A stretch of 64,000 bases of DNA from Aplectana chamaeleonis (GCA_029168955.1 JAPDOI010000066.1:89501-153500), one strand, 5' to 3'. Shown: positions 34,789-47,310, numbered from the stretch's first letter. Numbers and translations are program-made. The notes: generated from the letters alone by a model not told the origin.

Positions 34789-36054
34789 TAAGAACTTAAT
34801 GGCCAACGGCTGTAACAGCCAGCTCCGAACGCGGCCGCGTCGCGGTCGCGCAAATTCGTACTGGAGCGCGCTAATGGCGGTTGCGAAAGAGCTGATTACG
34901 CATGTGTGAGGATTAGATTTTGACACTTTTTACAAGCAGATCACATCACATCTCTTTAGGGTTCCGCCAATCCTGAGCCTAAATCGGGCAGAAGGTAACC
35001 GAAAATGCAAATTTGATGTCCTTCGTTCCGTATTATGATTAATTTTTCAATCAACGCAATGGTCAATCACTATAACGAGGAAAAGAATAAGGATATGTAA
35101 CAAAGAGAGGGTAAATGTTGAAAAACAAGCCACACTGAGTTGTGCCATAGGAATAAAGAAAACTTTTTTTTCATATAATTTCAAGAAACAACTAGAACTG
35201 CCCCCGATGGTGGCACAAATGATTTAGAGCTGTCAGGATTGCAAACAAGTGTAGTATTTGCTATACAGGTTTCGAAGAAATTCTTTTTATTCGGAAGCAT
35301 TATAACAATATCATTTTTTCAGCTCATGATTCATTTTCGTGAGAAGCTCGGTATTTCCTGATGTGATCTCGGGCCGTGGAAAAGTTGCAGGCGGTTCCGG
35401 AAAGCCCATTCAAACTAGGAAAGAGCTCGGGCTATGCTGATATCTGGAAACAAGCCTTGGGTACTTTCAGATAGCTTCTCAGCTGTTATTCTCCACGTTT
35501 CGGCCAGTCCAGTTTTGCACATAAGAAACTAATGTACCGATAGCAATTTCAGTACTAGGTCTTCTACCATTTTAGTAGTTTTCCTCTGTCTGCTTCTTGT
35601 ATATTTTCACACTCACACCATCATAATTTGTACTACAATCCTAGAAAAAAAAACAACTAAAATAACACACTAAAGCCTGCCAAGGATGAGATTAAATAAT
35701 ATTCGCAGTAAGCGCCATCATGATTTTTCTCTTGTCATAACTATTTATTCTGATAAGAATTGTTTTTCAAGAAGTATAATCAGTCAAGGGTTCAATTCGC
35801 TCAGCCCCAATGAAATGTATTCAAAATGAACACACGCGTTCTTTTTCAACGAAAATAGTGATAAAACCAGATTTCTGCATCACTGATACCCACAAACAAA
35901 TGATAGTTCCAAGTATAGACGCAGCAATCCTTCCGTGCCCACTATTCTTCAGAAATTCTCCGGTGGGGATAGCGCGCTCCACTACGAATTCGCGCGATCG
36001 CGACGCGACCGCGTTCGGAGCTGGCTGTTGCAGCCGTTGGCCTTTAAGTTCTTA
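34789..36054. mobile_element. TA-flanked inverted-repeat element, 1.26 kb, inside the minisatellite
   Basis: TA then AGAACTTAATGGCCAACGG at the left and CCGTTGGCCTTTAAGTTCT then TA (36053-36054) at the right. Inverted repeats of about 95 bp include GCGTCGCGGTCGCG. The interior is AT-rich with no recognised transposase. The short relative at 51050-51360 has the same ends. TA duplication suggests Tc1/mariner-type mobilisation. Confidence 0.88.
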
Positions 36055-36395
36055 TTGCAGGACGTCGTAGATTGTGTGGAGGACCTCAGTAGAAGTGTGC
36101 AGGACATCATGGAACGTGTGCAAGACCCCAGTAGGGATGAGCAGGACGTTATGGAATGTGTACAGGACCTCAGTAAGAGTGTGCAGAAAATCACGGAACG
36201 TGTGCAGGACCTCAGAAGGAGTGTGCAGGACATCATGGAGCGTGTGCAGGTCCCCAGTAAGGGTGTGTAGGACGTCATCGAACTACAGCAGGACCTCAAA
36301 AGGGGTGTGCAGGACGCCGCAGAATGTGTGCAGGACCTCAGTAGGAGTGTGCAGAAAATCACGGAACGTGCGCATGACCTCAGTTTAATGTTCAG
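36055..36395. repeat. Minisatellite, copy 2, right part
   Basis: About 16 monomers (TGTGCAGGACATCATGGA etc.) resume after the insertion. Confidence 0.9.
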
Positions 36396-37265
36396 GACAC
36401 CGTATGGAAGCCATGCCTCCGAATCAACAAGAATGAAAGTTAAGTGCGCCAGAACAGGGCTACCGTAATCTCACTCGAGCTGGCTCTAAAATTTTCTAAG
36501 TTCTGACTCCGAATTCGCTACATCTTTACCACCATTGGTGCTGTTTTCCTGCTTTGTAGTCCAGGTAGATCCTCAACTGCTGACCTCTGGAGAAGGACTG
36601 TGTGTGAATGAAGATAGACCGCTCTTCACTTTTTTTATACTTTACCCTTGATCAATTGGGTAGCATCAAATTTGTTTACGAGAGCCGAATAACATCATTT
36701 CTGAGATTACGGTAGTCCTCTTCTGGCGCACTTAACTAACGTTCTTGCTCCGAATCAGACATATGGGCCGGCGCAGACGAGCCACATCAGCATGAACCGG
36801 TGAAGTTTGGCTAGAGCGGCTGACCCTGGATCTATCCTAGACGTGATGGGGCTACCCAAGATTTACTCATAGAAATGATGAAAAACTCTGATAAAAGATG
36901 CCTGATGCTGGGCTATCAAACATTATTTTTATAATAGCTCTATGGAAATACTTCGACTGTTAGCCTCACCAATCGGCGGTTTATTTCATTTCTGTCTTGA
37001 ATGGGGGGTGCCCCCCCCCTGTCTAGGATAGTGCCTAGAACCTGTACAATCGGGTCATTTTAAAACTCATTTCTTCATTTTTTCGACTTTTAAATCCAAA
37101 AAGTATAAGCCTTTTATTTTATCTGTAGGAAGCCGCGTTGCAACTATTATCTTGCAATCCTAGCAGCGTAGCGGTTGTTTCTTCACTTCTACCGCTATGT
37201 TTTCGAAAAAAAACTTGTCTTTTAGAGCTTCACGATATTGTAGAAGGGAAATCCTGGGAAAAAGT
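36396..37265. repeat. Downstream region of the composite element, copy 2
   Basis: Colinear with 27276-28540 but lacks the 437-bp TTAA insertion. Includes the poly-G-ended element at 36835-37027. Confidence 0.88.
36835..37027. mobile_element. Poly-G/poly-C-ended short element, copy 3
   Basis: TCCTAGACGTGATGGGGC at one end, and GGGGTGCCCCCCCCCTGTCTAGG at 37005-37027 at the other. Confidence 0.75.
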
Positions 37266-37269
37266 TGTG

Positions 37270-38065
37270 AAATTTCTGGAAGTTGGGCTCCGCAGAAAAG
37301 GGTCAAGGATTTAGCATTGCTCTGAAATGTCGTGAAATTGTTCCATTAGATTTGGCTATCAAACTGATTTCCTGAATGTAGTGAAATTGTTGAATCGATT
37401 TGGCTGTTGTTGGTATATGCAGACAACATAATCATTAAATGTAGTGAAATTGTTGCAAACGGATTTGGCAGGAGCTCTATGAATTATCACAGTCAAATCA
37501 CGCGTCAGAAGGGGTTTTTCTTGGAGCGTATATTTAATCAAATGAGAACAAGAATAAGTCTAGCAACAAAAACGTTTCCATACAATGAGAACCGTGAAAG
37601 CGTTGAGGACACGAAGACATAGCGTCAGTAGCGAATAAATTGCGTTAGACTTCGTTTTCATGATTTTTATCTAGTCGGTGAGGGAAGGTCTGGTACTTTA
37701 GTGGGAGCTACACTTAGAAGGCAGAACAACATTCGAAAACCTTATTTCTAGCCCATAAGGCCACGTTCCGTTCAGCATTGTTGGCTGAGGATTATTTTTT
37801 TCTTTTTGTCTTCATTCGCTCGCCAGAGGACCTTCAGACGCGTGATTTGAGATAATTCATAGAGCGCCTGCCAAATCCATTTGCAACAATTTCACTACAT
37901 TTAATGATTATGTAATCTGCATATACCAACAACAGCCAAATCGATTCAACATTTTCACTACATTCAGGAAATCAGCTTGATAGCCAAATCTAATGGAACA
38001 GTTTCACGACATTTTAGAGCAATGCCAATACCTTGACCTTTTCTGCGGAGCCAACTTTCAGAATT
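37270..38065. repeat. Large palindrome of the composite element, copy 2
   Basis: Arms 37270-37515 and 37830-38065 match those at 28545-29357. The spacer 37516-37829 is the reverse complement of the spacer of copy 1 while both outer flanks keep orientation. Confidence 0.95.
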
Positions 38066-38317
38066 GTCATATTCGAATTACCAGATCCATGGTGGAAGAA
38101 CGACTTACACACATTCCCAAAGCGAAGAAAGTCAAGGTGAAAATAAGGAAAGAAAGGAAAGAAGGGCAAGAGGGCAAGAAGTGAAAAATCGTTTTTGAAT
38201 AAATGGTTGTCTGCTCGTATCGACACGAATATAATGTAAATATTGCGTTTAGTTGTTCCATTCCACAAAGGCAAGTCCACCGGGAAAGTGGACAATTAGC
38301 ATCACCATGGGTATGAC

Positions 38318-38513
38318 ACCGCTAGGGGGGGGGGGACCACTCAGGATTCCGTTGGAGAATGAATGATACAGAAATGAAGAGAAAGGAGAATGAATGATTT
38401 CCATGGAGTCTCCACGAAAACAATGACTGATTACGCTATCGGGCATATGATATCAGCCCAAATTTTCATTTTCATGGATGAATCATTTCAATTTCATGAG
38501 TGCCCCCCCAAAC
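38318..38513. mobile_element. Poly-G/poly-C-ended short element, variant copy 4
   Basis: GCTAGGGGGGGGGGGACC at 38319-38337 and GAGTGCCCCCCCAAACGG near 38500. The interior is only partly similar to the other copies. Confidence 0.55.
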
Positions 38514-38706
38514 GGTTTCAATCCTCACCTTGAACCAACGTTATAAATACACGTGAAAGTGGTATAATGGCGTTTTCATGTTTCTCAAGTGTTGTTACAC
38601 TTATGCGTCGTGCGCAATACTTTTTTCTACTTGTTAAAGAAAAAATGGGGAAATCGGGGTAAACCGAGTGAAAACATAAGAACTCTCCTCCTTGTACGCC
38701 GCGGCT

Positions 38707-38897
38707 ATCCTAGACGGGGGGGGGCAATCAAGATTCAAGTCAGAAATGAAATGAACCACCCATCTATAACGCTATCAATCGAAGTATTTCTATAGAATTT
38801 CATCAACAACATAAAATGATAGCAGCATCAAGCATCTTTTATCAGGTTTTCCATTCATTTCTATGAGAAAATCTTGGGTGCCCCCCCCCGGCTAGGG
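38707..38897. mobile_element. Poly-G/poly-C-ended short element, copy 5
   Basis: TCCTAGACGGGGGGGGGCAA at the left and GGGTGCCCCCCCCCGGCTAGG at the right, with interior GAAGTATTTCTATAGAATTT. Best-preserved copy. Confidence 0.85.
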
Positions 38898-38912
38898 TAG
38901 TCCTGATACGCC

Positions 38913-40575
38913 TACATACCCTCTGCTTCCCCACAGCTCGCACTTAGTTTGGCTGCAGTTCGGACTGCGATCCGCGTGTGCGCTGCGGCTCGAAGAACAG
39001 TTCGTGCTGTGGGTGGCCGTTTGTGGGGGCCAGCCAGGTGGCCATCAATCGATGCCTCACGAATTTTTGCGGTCTCAATCATCTGTTTTAGCTCATTGAC
39101 GAACATTTTAGTGCTCTCCTCATTTTGTTATCGACTAATCTTCCATTTTCAATATTTTCTGCTGCCATATTCAATCTGTGCTCTCAGTTTGAGTAGGTTT
39201 TTTCATTACTCCATTGTTTTTGGAGTGAGTTTTTTTTAAATTTGTTTTATTCGTTTATTCGCTAATTTATTTTTGTCTTCATTCATTTGTCATTCATTAA
39301 CTTTTTTATTTACTTAGGAACTGGTATTTTTGTTTTCCTACGCAATTATTTCACCTTTTAATCTATAAATTGTTCATTTACTTATTCATTATTTGATTTA
39401 TTTGCTGTCTTAGACATTTGAGTGTATCCATTTGATTATTTCGTTTGTTATTACCTCATTCAGTCATTACTAATCAACAACCTATATATTCAAATAATAG
39501 TTTGATAAATATTGTTTGAAAATTACATATGGGGCCACTTTTTTCCACTTGTATTGTTTTGGCGTTTCAACAGTTACGCTACTGACTGGAAAGCGGAAAA
39601 TAATTTTAAATGATCATTATGTAGTGTAATTTCGATTCAAGGGTTGCTTGTTTTCATTCAGCTAATTTTGGCTATTCTTTTTTATATTCTCTATCTTGAC
39701 TTGGAAGCAATTTTTTGAGCTGGTTTGCGCTTTAGAACTGTGTTGTATAAACTGACGTTATGCTCTTGCATTTGATTTTTCTTAGTGTATCATTTATGAA
39801 TATCATTCTGTTTTCGCACGCGTTTACGAGTTGAGCAGCGGCTTTCAGGAATACCTGAAATTTGAACTACCTGCGATGCCTACGAGAGTGGTGCTGAATT
39901 TGTAGAATTGTTACACTGTCAAGGTAGAGAATGTGAAAAAGAATACCAAAAATCAGTCTAAATAGAGCAAGAGACCCTATTCAAAATTATCAGGAAAATT
40001 TCGACAAGTATCTAGCAAAACATTTCGAAGATATAAAATATTGTTTGGTAATCAATTTAAATTATTCAAATGACTGAGACAGCAAATAAATGAATAAGCA
40101 AATGTGAATTAATAAATATAAATGTTCAAATGTGCCAGAAACGGAAACATTGAATCGTCAATAAGAAATGAAATAGTAAATGAATTAATATTGAATGAAA
40201 TCAGGAATAAATTACCGAGAAACAGATGAATAAACAAATAAAAATAATTAATTACTCCAAAAACAATGAGAGTAATAAAAAAAACTACCCAAACTGAGAG
40301 CAGAGATTGAATATGGCAGCAGAAAATATTGAAAATGGAAGATTAGTCGATAACGAAATGAGGAGAGCACTAAAAAATGTTCGTCACCGAGCTAAAACAG
40401 ATGATTGAGACCGCAAAAATTCGTGTGGCATCGATTGATGGCCACCTGGCTGGCATCCCACAAACGGCCACCCATAGCACGAACTGTTCTTCGAACCGCA
40501 GCGCACACGCGGATCGCAGTCCGAACTGCAGCCAAACTAAGTGCGAGCTGTGGGGAAGTAGAGGGTATATCGAAT
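38913..40575. repeat. 1.66-kb palindrome, about 520-bp arms
   Basis: Left arm about 38913-39435, right arm about 40055-40575, inverse to each other. Shared blocks include CCCCACAGCTCGCACTTAGT, GCGATCCGCGTGTGCGCTGC and ATCGATTGATGGCCACCTGG with small indels. Spacer is about 620 bp, AT-rich. Both arms hold an open frame starting MFVNELKQMIETAKIREASI or MFVTELKQMIETAKIRVASI (minus at 39106, plus at 40377). It is not recognised. Confidence 0.92.
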
Positions 40576-40964
40576 GTGTTGTTAACTTATGCGTCGCATT
40601 GTAGTATGCGCCAACTCACTCCTTGTACGTTGCCTCTTGACTGACTCTTGACTCCTTTGAACCTTTTTTCGAGTCTTCGACAGCAGTTTCATCTTTGGAA
40701 GCTGCTGCTCTATCTTCTGTCTTGGACGCTTCCGTAGACGCTGCAAATTAGACGGAGAAACGTCCTTCATCCTCCTACTTTAACTTCAACGGCACTCAAT
40801 CAGAATGCGATTTAAAGAGATTCTCAAGACACGCGCAAGCTCCCGTGTTATTCCCTACTTCCCTCCCGGATAAGTTGCTTCCTCATGGTTTCCCTACTAA
40901 TCACGTTTCCATTACAATCTAAGTGGTTTCCGCGCAGTTCGGTTCACGTAACATTTGCTAGACT

Positions 40965-41880
40965 CTGTTTCATTCTACTCTGCCAACGCGTAGCTAGATG
41001 CCTCCGAGGGCGCGGCCTGTAACGCCGCCCCATTTCATGAAGCGAGAATTTACGGGTTTTAGCTACGATAGCTAAACCCCGCATAATCTTCTGTTGACGG
41101 TACAAGGGTGCAGATTCTACGCGTATTCTACGTAAAAACGAAGGCTAAATTCGATACATTGATCTCTCTGTCGCTAAGCCCGTATATTCTCGCTATAATT
41201 TTGTAGCGAGAATCTACGGATTTCGCCACAGCCTGTGTTGAAATGCAATCTTAAACCCGCGCTGGCTACGCGGAACGCAGGGATGCCGTTCAAAGAGTGT
41301 TGGCCCAGTCATCTCAATGAGTGATAACTCTGCACTCCGTGGCTGGCCGTGGAGGGTGACCCGATGTCGCTCTCTGGGAGACTTTGGAGAGGATAATTTT
41401 GCCTATTAGGATGCTGCAGGCCGTGGGGAAGAAACAGCGATGCTGTCGATCGCAGCGGGGATCGCCTTTCTAGTTCGGATCAGGACTGGGTGGGTCGATC
41501 GACCGAGTGCTGTAACGAGAATTTACGTAGAATATGCGGGTGCCGTAGCGAGAATTTACGTAGAATATGCGGGAGCTGTAGCTAAAATTTCACCAACTGA
41601 AGCTAAACTTTCCGTAATTTACGTAAAATCTCGGGTCAAAATCAGACTAGATGCCTCCGAAACCCTGGGCATCTCCGGTTTCCGTGTGACGCATCTGGCT
41701 ACGCGCTGGCAGAGTAAGTGAACTCATGTTTTCGGTTATCACAGCACGGAGCGGTGGCTTTTTCGTCGAAACCTCTTTATCACTAGTTATATTTCACCGA
41801 AGCCCACCGCTCCGCTGCTGGTGATAATCGAAATCAACAGGTCACTAGTGATGTACCAGAGCTTACGTGCACCGAGTTCG
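40965..41880. repeat. Family S dispersed repeat split by a TA-flanked element
   Basis: TAGACTCTGTTTCATTC ends at the insertion at 40976, and AGTGAACTCATGTTTTCGG resumes at 41717. The intact comparison at 44.74 kb reads TTCATTCCAAGTGAACTC. Confidence 0.88.
40976..41716. mobile_element. TA-flanked inverted-repeat element, 737 bp
   Basis: TA 40976-40977, then CTCTGCCAACGCGTAGC ... GCTACGCGCTGGCAGAG, then TA 41715-41716. The interior repeats GCGAGAATTTACG and TACGTAGAATATGCGGG. No transposase found. The empty site is visible in another family S copy. Confidence 0.9.
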
Positions 41881-42388
41881 TAGATGCCAACCAGACGCCG
41901 CGCCGAGGGATCTGCTCAGACAGTCGGTGGTACTCGGATGCCGACTTCTAGATCGGGGCTGTGCGTAATTACGATTTACGAATTACGAATTACGGCTGTT
42001 TTCGGCAACTTTTTTACGATTCACGATTTACGAAATTGCACCCCAAAATCGTAACGAATCGTAACAATTCGTAACAAATCATGAAAATGCGGTTGAGGAA
42101 ACAATGTAAATTTGCGGTCTAGAGTGTAGATGAAATCAAAACATTCACATTCCTGATATTTGAATATTCTTTCCAATTTCAATTTTTGCTGAAACCTAAC
42201 CCAGACATTTCCAGCCGGGCGCAGTTAGCAGTGGGTCGGACATGGCGAAATAAAATTGTTGATAACGAGTATCAGGTATGACCGACCGCCCCGCACCTCA
42301 CAGTGACCAGCTCACACTTATTATTGGTCTCTTATCTTTGTTTGCGACCCAGGTCTGTAGAACCGAACTCAACACTTAAGCATATTGA
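41881..42388. other. Unassigned; ACGAATTACG-type low-complexity patch
   Basis: At 41960-42085 short ATTACGAATTACG and CGTAACGAATCGTAAC motifs recur. Similar patches occur at 44675-44715 and 49497-49545. CAGACAGTCGGTGGTACTCG at 41918 also occurs inverted in the GC-rich block at 50.8 kb. Confidence 0.5.
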
Positions 42389-43018
42389 AGGCAGCATACA
42401 CGCTCACAACCATTGCAGAGATATCAGCATAAAAGGGCAGAATCGCACGGCCCTTACTATGTCGTCAACGAATTTTGAAGCGCTGAAAACCATCCAGGCT
42501 TACAGATTACAATCCTGTCTTGCACGCCCGTATTTTCCCACCCCTTTAAGTAGCAGAATGAAAAGTTGAACAACAGAAAACATGTGATAACTTAGAGTTA
42601 TAGCACTATCAAAAGGAAGCGCAGGAGAGACACAGCTGCATTCACCTGAAAATAACATGTCTAAATATCGATGAAATCCTCAGTTTTAAAAGGCAGCCGA
42701 AGTAGAGCGGCATTCTTGAAAATGAGTGGAAATTTGACGGCATACAGACATGTTATATTCAGGTAAATAAACCTGTTTCTCTCGTGCACTCCCTTTCAAT
42801 AGTGCTATCACCCTAAGTTATCACATGTTTTGTCAGGTTTAACTTTTCCTTCTGTTACTCAAAGGGGTTGGAAAATACGGGCGTGGGAGACAGGAGTGCT
42901 CAAATATTGTCATCCTGGATGGTTTTCAGCGTTTCACGCGTCGTTGACGACATGGTAGCGGCCAGGCGAGCCTATTTATGCTGCTACCTCGACAATGCTT
43001 GTGAGCGTGTATGCTCCC
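42389..43018. mobile_element. Palindromic element, family H, copy 2
   Basis: AGGCAGCATACACGCTCAC at the left, GTGAGCGTGTATGCTCCCT at the right, with arms matching 890-1535. Flanks are TTGA and TCAA rather than TTAA, extending the palindrome by a few bases, so no clean duplication remains. Confidence 0.88.
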
Positions 43019-43087
43019 TTCAATGGAATGTCCTCGTCCACACGATGAACACGAGAGACGCAGAAGTTTGGTGGAATAACTGGCTGT

Positions 43088-43757
43088 TTATATCGGAGTA
43101 AATCGCGGGTCCGCAGTTGCAGACAAACGCTGTCGCAACACGTAGTGCAAACAGAATCACGCTAGGACCACGAGGTCCTGACACGATTATTACTCGTCCC
43201 AGCACGAATACCCTTAAAGGCAGTGTTCACGATAAAAAATATGTTTCAGTTTCCACTAGGAATGGGTAGTGGAGAGGCACACTGTAACGTTGACGTCAAA
43301 AGAACGCATGAAAGCGAGCCAGGAAATGCTCCGAAAGAGCACGAAGTTGCCACTTTAAGCGCAAGGCAAACCCCAAAAGAGTAACACACGCCCACCGACG
43401 TGAACAAATCGAAGTCGTGAGATGAGCGATGATTTTCAATCATGGCCCCGTTCTTCCCTTCATTCTCAACTTCTCTCTTTACTCAGGTCAGCTCGCATAC
43501 ATCGGCTGCAAAACACGGAAGTTACAAGCCTCGGACAACTCGTCCATCATGTTTCCTTAGCTGAGTTTTCGAGGGACCATAACTCCGTTCCCAGAAGGCT
43601 TTGTACGATTTCAGAGACATCATTGGAATCAGCATGGGACCGTTCTCAAGATAGGTGGAAGAACAGAGAAGCGATTTTTATCGTGAACACTGGCTTTAAG
43701 CAAGCTGCAAATGCGGTCGTCTGCAACTGCGGACAGAAATTCTATCCCGATATAGAT
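43088..43757. repeat. Inverted repeat enclosing a family A element
   Basis: GTCCGCAGTTGCAGACAAACG at 43110-43130 and CGTCTGCAACTGCGGAC at 43719-43735, extending to a TATATCGG/CCGATATA pair. The TTAA element sits in its loop. Confidence 0.8.
43214..43699. mobile_element. TTAA element, family A, copy 2
   Basis: TTAA 43214-43217, AGGCAGTGTTCACGAT, right end ATCGTGAACACTGGCT, TTAA 43696-43699. Highly similar to the 21.1-kb copy throughout. Confidence 0.92.
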
Positions 43758-44730
43758 AGACATCAAATATGGGGTTCGGCAATAAAGACCTACCTGGCTT
43801 ATGTAGCAAATAATGATTGGAACCCGATAAATACTTCGTTGCAGAACTTCTAGCAGGTTTTGAAAACGACCTTCATCACGCATCCATCTGCAGCGGTTTG
43901 AAATTTAGAGATAAAAATTTAGAATTTCATGGATGGAAATCTGCCGAAGGCTCGGGAAAATATTTTCCTAACCTGAAAACACTTCGACGGAAAGTTTTAC
44001 GAAAAAAACGACTGATAGATGTCTGCCTCCGGAAGCAATTAAGAGAGAGGAAAAGTGGTGATTTCGAAATTCGTTCTGAACATTTCAACAAAAATTATGG
44101 CTACAAAGTTACCTACCTTTTCATAAAGATTACTATTTTTCCAATTGGGATTTCAAGCGAATTCTACATGCAAAACAACAGATGATTGAGAAATTGTTTA
44201 TTTTTCAAATCAGAGATTTAGAGGGAGCCTCCGCCTTTTTGCATTTTGGAATCCTAAACAGCCTTCACCTCTCGAACCACTGTCCCCACCCCAACGAATA
44301 TATTTTTACAAATTTATATATTATTTGGAATCGCTGAAACTATCAGACTGCATACTTTTCCCATCACAGTTTTACCCTCCTTGGTTTCCATTGAACTGTG
44401 CTTGGAACAGCGCTGATTCTCTATGTTTTTGTATTCAAAAGTTAGGCGAGATGTGGCACAGGTTTGGCCCTTGATTAAGCTTGGAGTTTCCCTTTTGCCT
44501 ATTTAAGTGGTTTCAATCTCACGTATGTATACTGAAAATGTCTTCAAGGACTGCTCTAAAAAGTATTGTTCCGAAACCCAGCAACAAATCTATTCGATAC
44601 ATAAACACCTCGTCACTAAGTGCTGAGGTGTTTCCACATCGAATTTGGCTTCGAATACGTGTGAGCTTATTACTCATTATCAGTTACGAATTACGAATTA
44701 CGGTTTACGAATGTATACAAATTTGTTGGT

Positions 44731-44900
44731 AGACTCTGTTTCATTCCAAGTGAACTCATATTTTCGGTTATCACAGCGCGGAGCGATGGCTTTTTCGTCG
44801 AAACCTCCTTATCACTAGTTATATTTCACCGAGGCCCACAGCTCCGCTGCTGGTGATAATCAAAATCGACAGGTCACTACGGATGTACCAGAGCTTACCT
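44731..44900. repeat. Family S dispersed repeat, intact copy
   Basis: TAGACTCTGTTTCATTCCAA through GGTCACTACGGATGTACCAG. It gives the unoccupied site for the TA insertion at 40976-41716. Confidence 0.88.
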
Positions 44901-47310
44901 GCTCGTTGGTGCCCCTGCTTCTACTGAACCCAGCAGACGTTTGAGTGTACACAGGGAACGTTCGAGCGATATAGTGTGCACAACTATATCGCGAGAGTAT
45001 CCCATACATTGCATAAAGGTGTCGCCGTCCGGCACACTTAGGCTCTGGTCATAACACCTTAGGATCCGTACCTGAGAAGTTCATGGAGTCTTTGGCCACA
45101 AGCCACAATTTCGCCACTTTGAACTGTCGATCGCTGTCGAGTGATATCCAAAAAACTGCCCTATCCAGATTTCTGAGCTATTTCCATGCACCGTTTGCTG
45201 CTTTATAAGGAAACCCGCCTCAAGGATAGACCCGTCATCAACGTCGGAGAGTACACCATCTGCTGCGGTAACGCTGACGATAGGAGAGTGGGAGGCTGTG
45301 CAATAGCTGTAAGGAAGGATTGGCCAGGATACCTTATCAACATGCTGTTGTCGTGGGGATTGACGCGAATGCGAAGATGGGACTTGATCAGGAATCTGAA
45401 GTACTCGTTAAATGGTTCTACATAGTGGAGCAAACATCAGACAATGGCTACCGCCTTGTCGACTTTTGTGAACACAGTGGTCTGATTATTGCATCGACAT
45501 TCAAGAGGAATCATCGCCGCCATCAGCTTACGTGGCAGGGACCAACCCAGATATCTCCAGAAGAGCAGCGGAAGCGGAAGATGACAACTTTGAAACTACA
45601 GCTCGACTATGTTCTGACGAGGAATATTTCAGTATCGGACCATCAAAGATCTAGAGCTGTGTGGGATGTCGCATTCGATTCGGATCACCATCCTGTTCTG
45701 TTGAACTTCACTGCGAGGATTCATAAGAGGAAGCGAGGGGCTCAGCCTCTCCAGAGGATTGACATGACAAGTCTCAGAGATGAAAAGAGCAAAAGGAATT
45801 TTCGACAACGCGTTTCTATTCACATCGGAGTACGGACTAAGAAGAAACATTGCGACGCGAAATCTTTCGTCAAGTGCATCCAGGACGCTTCGAAAGAGGC
45901 ACTCCCGGTTGTACAGCCCAAGAAGAAGCTCGCCTACGTCTCAGAGGAAACAACATCTACCTACAACAGAGTATAAGCCCTCCGAACTGCAGGAAACTTC
46001 GAGGAGGAGAAGCTTCTGAGAAGGAACTTGCGTCGACAGCTTCAAAGTGACAGTGAACGAAAGTGGACGTGTAGAGCTAAGGAGTTTGAGGAGGCTTGGG
46101 AGGAGAAGACCCCGAGGAAAGCCTACGCGTTGTTGCGACAGTATAGCGGCAAGACAAAGAGATGTTCTGCTGTCTTCAACACTACCAATGGAGTTGCAGT
46201 TGGTGATGCGACTCTGCCAATATGGAAGGATTACTTCAGTTCACTACTGAATCGTCCAGCGCCATCAGTACCTGAGCTCCTGCATGTTCAGAGAGCACAT
46301 TACGATGTCAGTGAGGAACCGCCGACTGAGTCTGAAGTTTTGGATTATGTCCGGAAAATGAAGAATGGAAAGGCAGGTGGAGATGACAACATCACTGCTG
46401 AAATGCTAAAAGCTCTCCCTCCGTCTGGGATTTTTATTTTGAAATGGCCAACACCATCCGTGCTATATGGATGAGCGAAAGGATACCCGATTCGTGGAGA
46501 CATGCGATCATCGTACCTCTTCACAAGAAGCTATCCGTCACGGATCCTAAGAACTACAGAGGAATCTCTCTACTTCGTGTCATGTACAAGGTTTTAGAAC
46601 GCATCATTCTCGAGCGACTTATCAAACATCGTGAAGGAACGACCAGAGATGAGCAAGCCGGTGTTTGACCTGGAAGATCGACCATCGACCAAGTATTCGT
46701 CGTGAGAAGAGTAAGTGAATCGTGGCAGCCATTACAGCTTGCTTTTTTGAACTTTGAAGCCGCGTTCGACTCTCCTCATCGTGATCGATTGCTCAATGCT
46801 CTGCGAGCAGATGGAGTCCCGGAAAAGTATGTTCGGTTAATCGAGGACATGAACAGAGGAACAACATCAGCAGCTCGTACACCTGTCGGATTCACATCAG
46901 CTTTCGAGGTGAAAACAGGAGTAAGGCAAGGAGCCGTTGCAGGACCTTTTCTTTTCAACTTCGCCGTTGATGACATCATGCGTAGAGTTGCAGAACAGTT
47001 TCCTGTGGATGTGATCCTAACACCATCAGGACGCTCCCTTGTCGAGCTGGAGTACGCCGACGAGATTGTGTTATTCGCTGAAAACGACGCCAAACTGCAA
47101 AGTATTGTGAACCTCGTTTCGAAGTATGCCGCAGCCTATGAACTTCGTCTTCGTCCCGACAAATGCAAGCAGATGTGAGTCTCTCAGAGGCCTTCAACAG
47201 CAGTTTGTGTGGACGGACAACGTATCGAACTGGTGGACGATTTCTGTTATTTGGGCTGTTTGCTGAAGAACGATGGTAGTTATGCAGCGGATTTTCAACA
47301 ACGATGTGCA

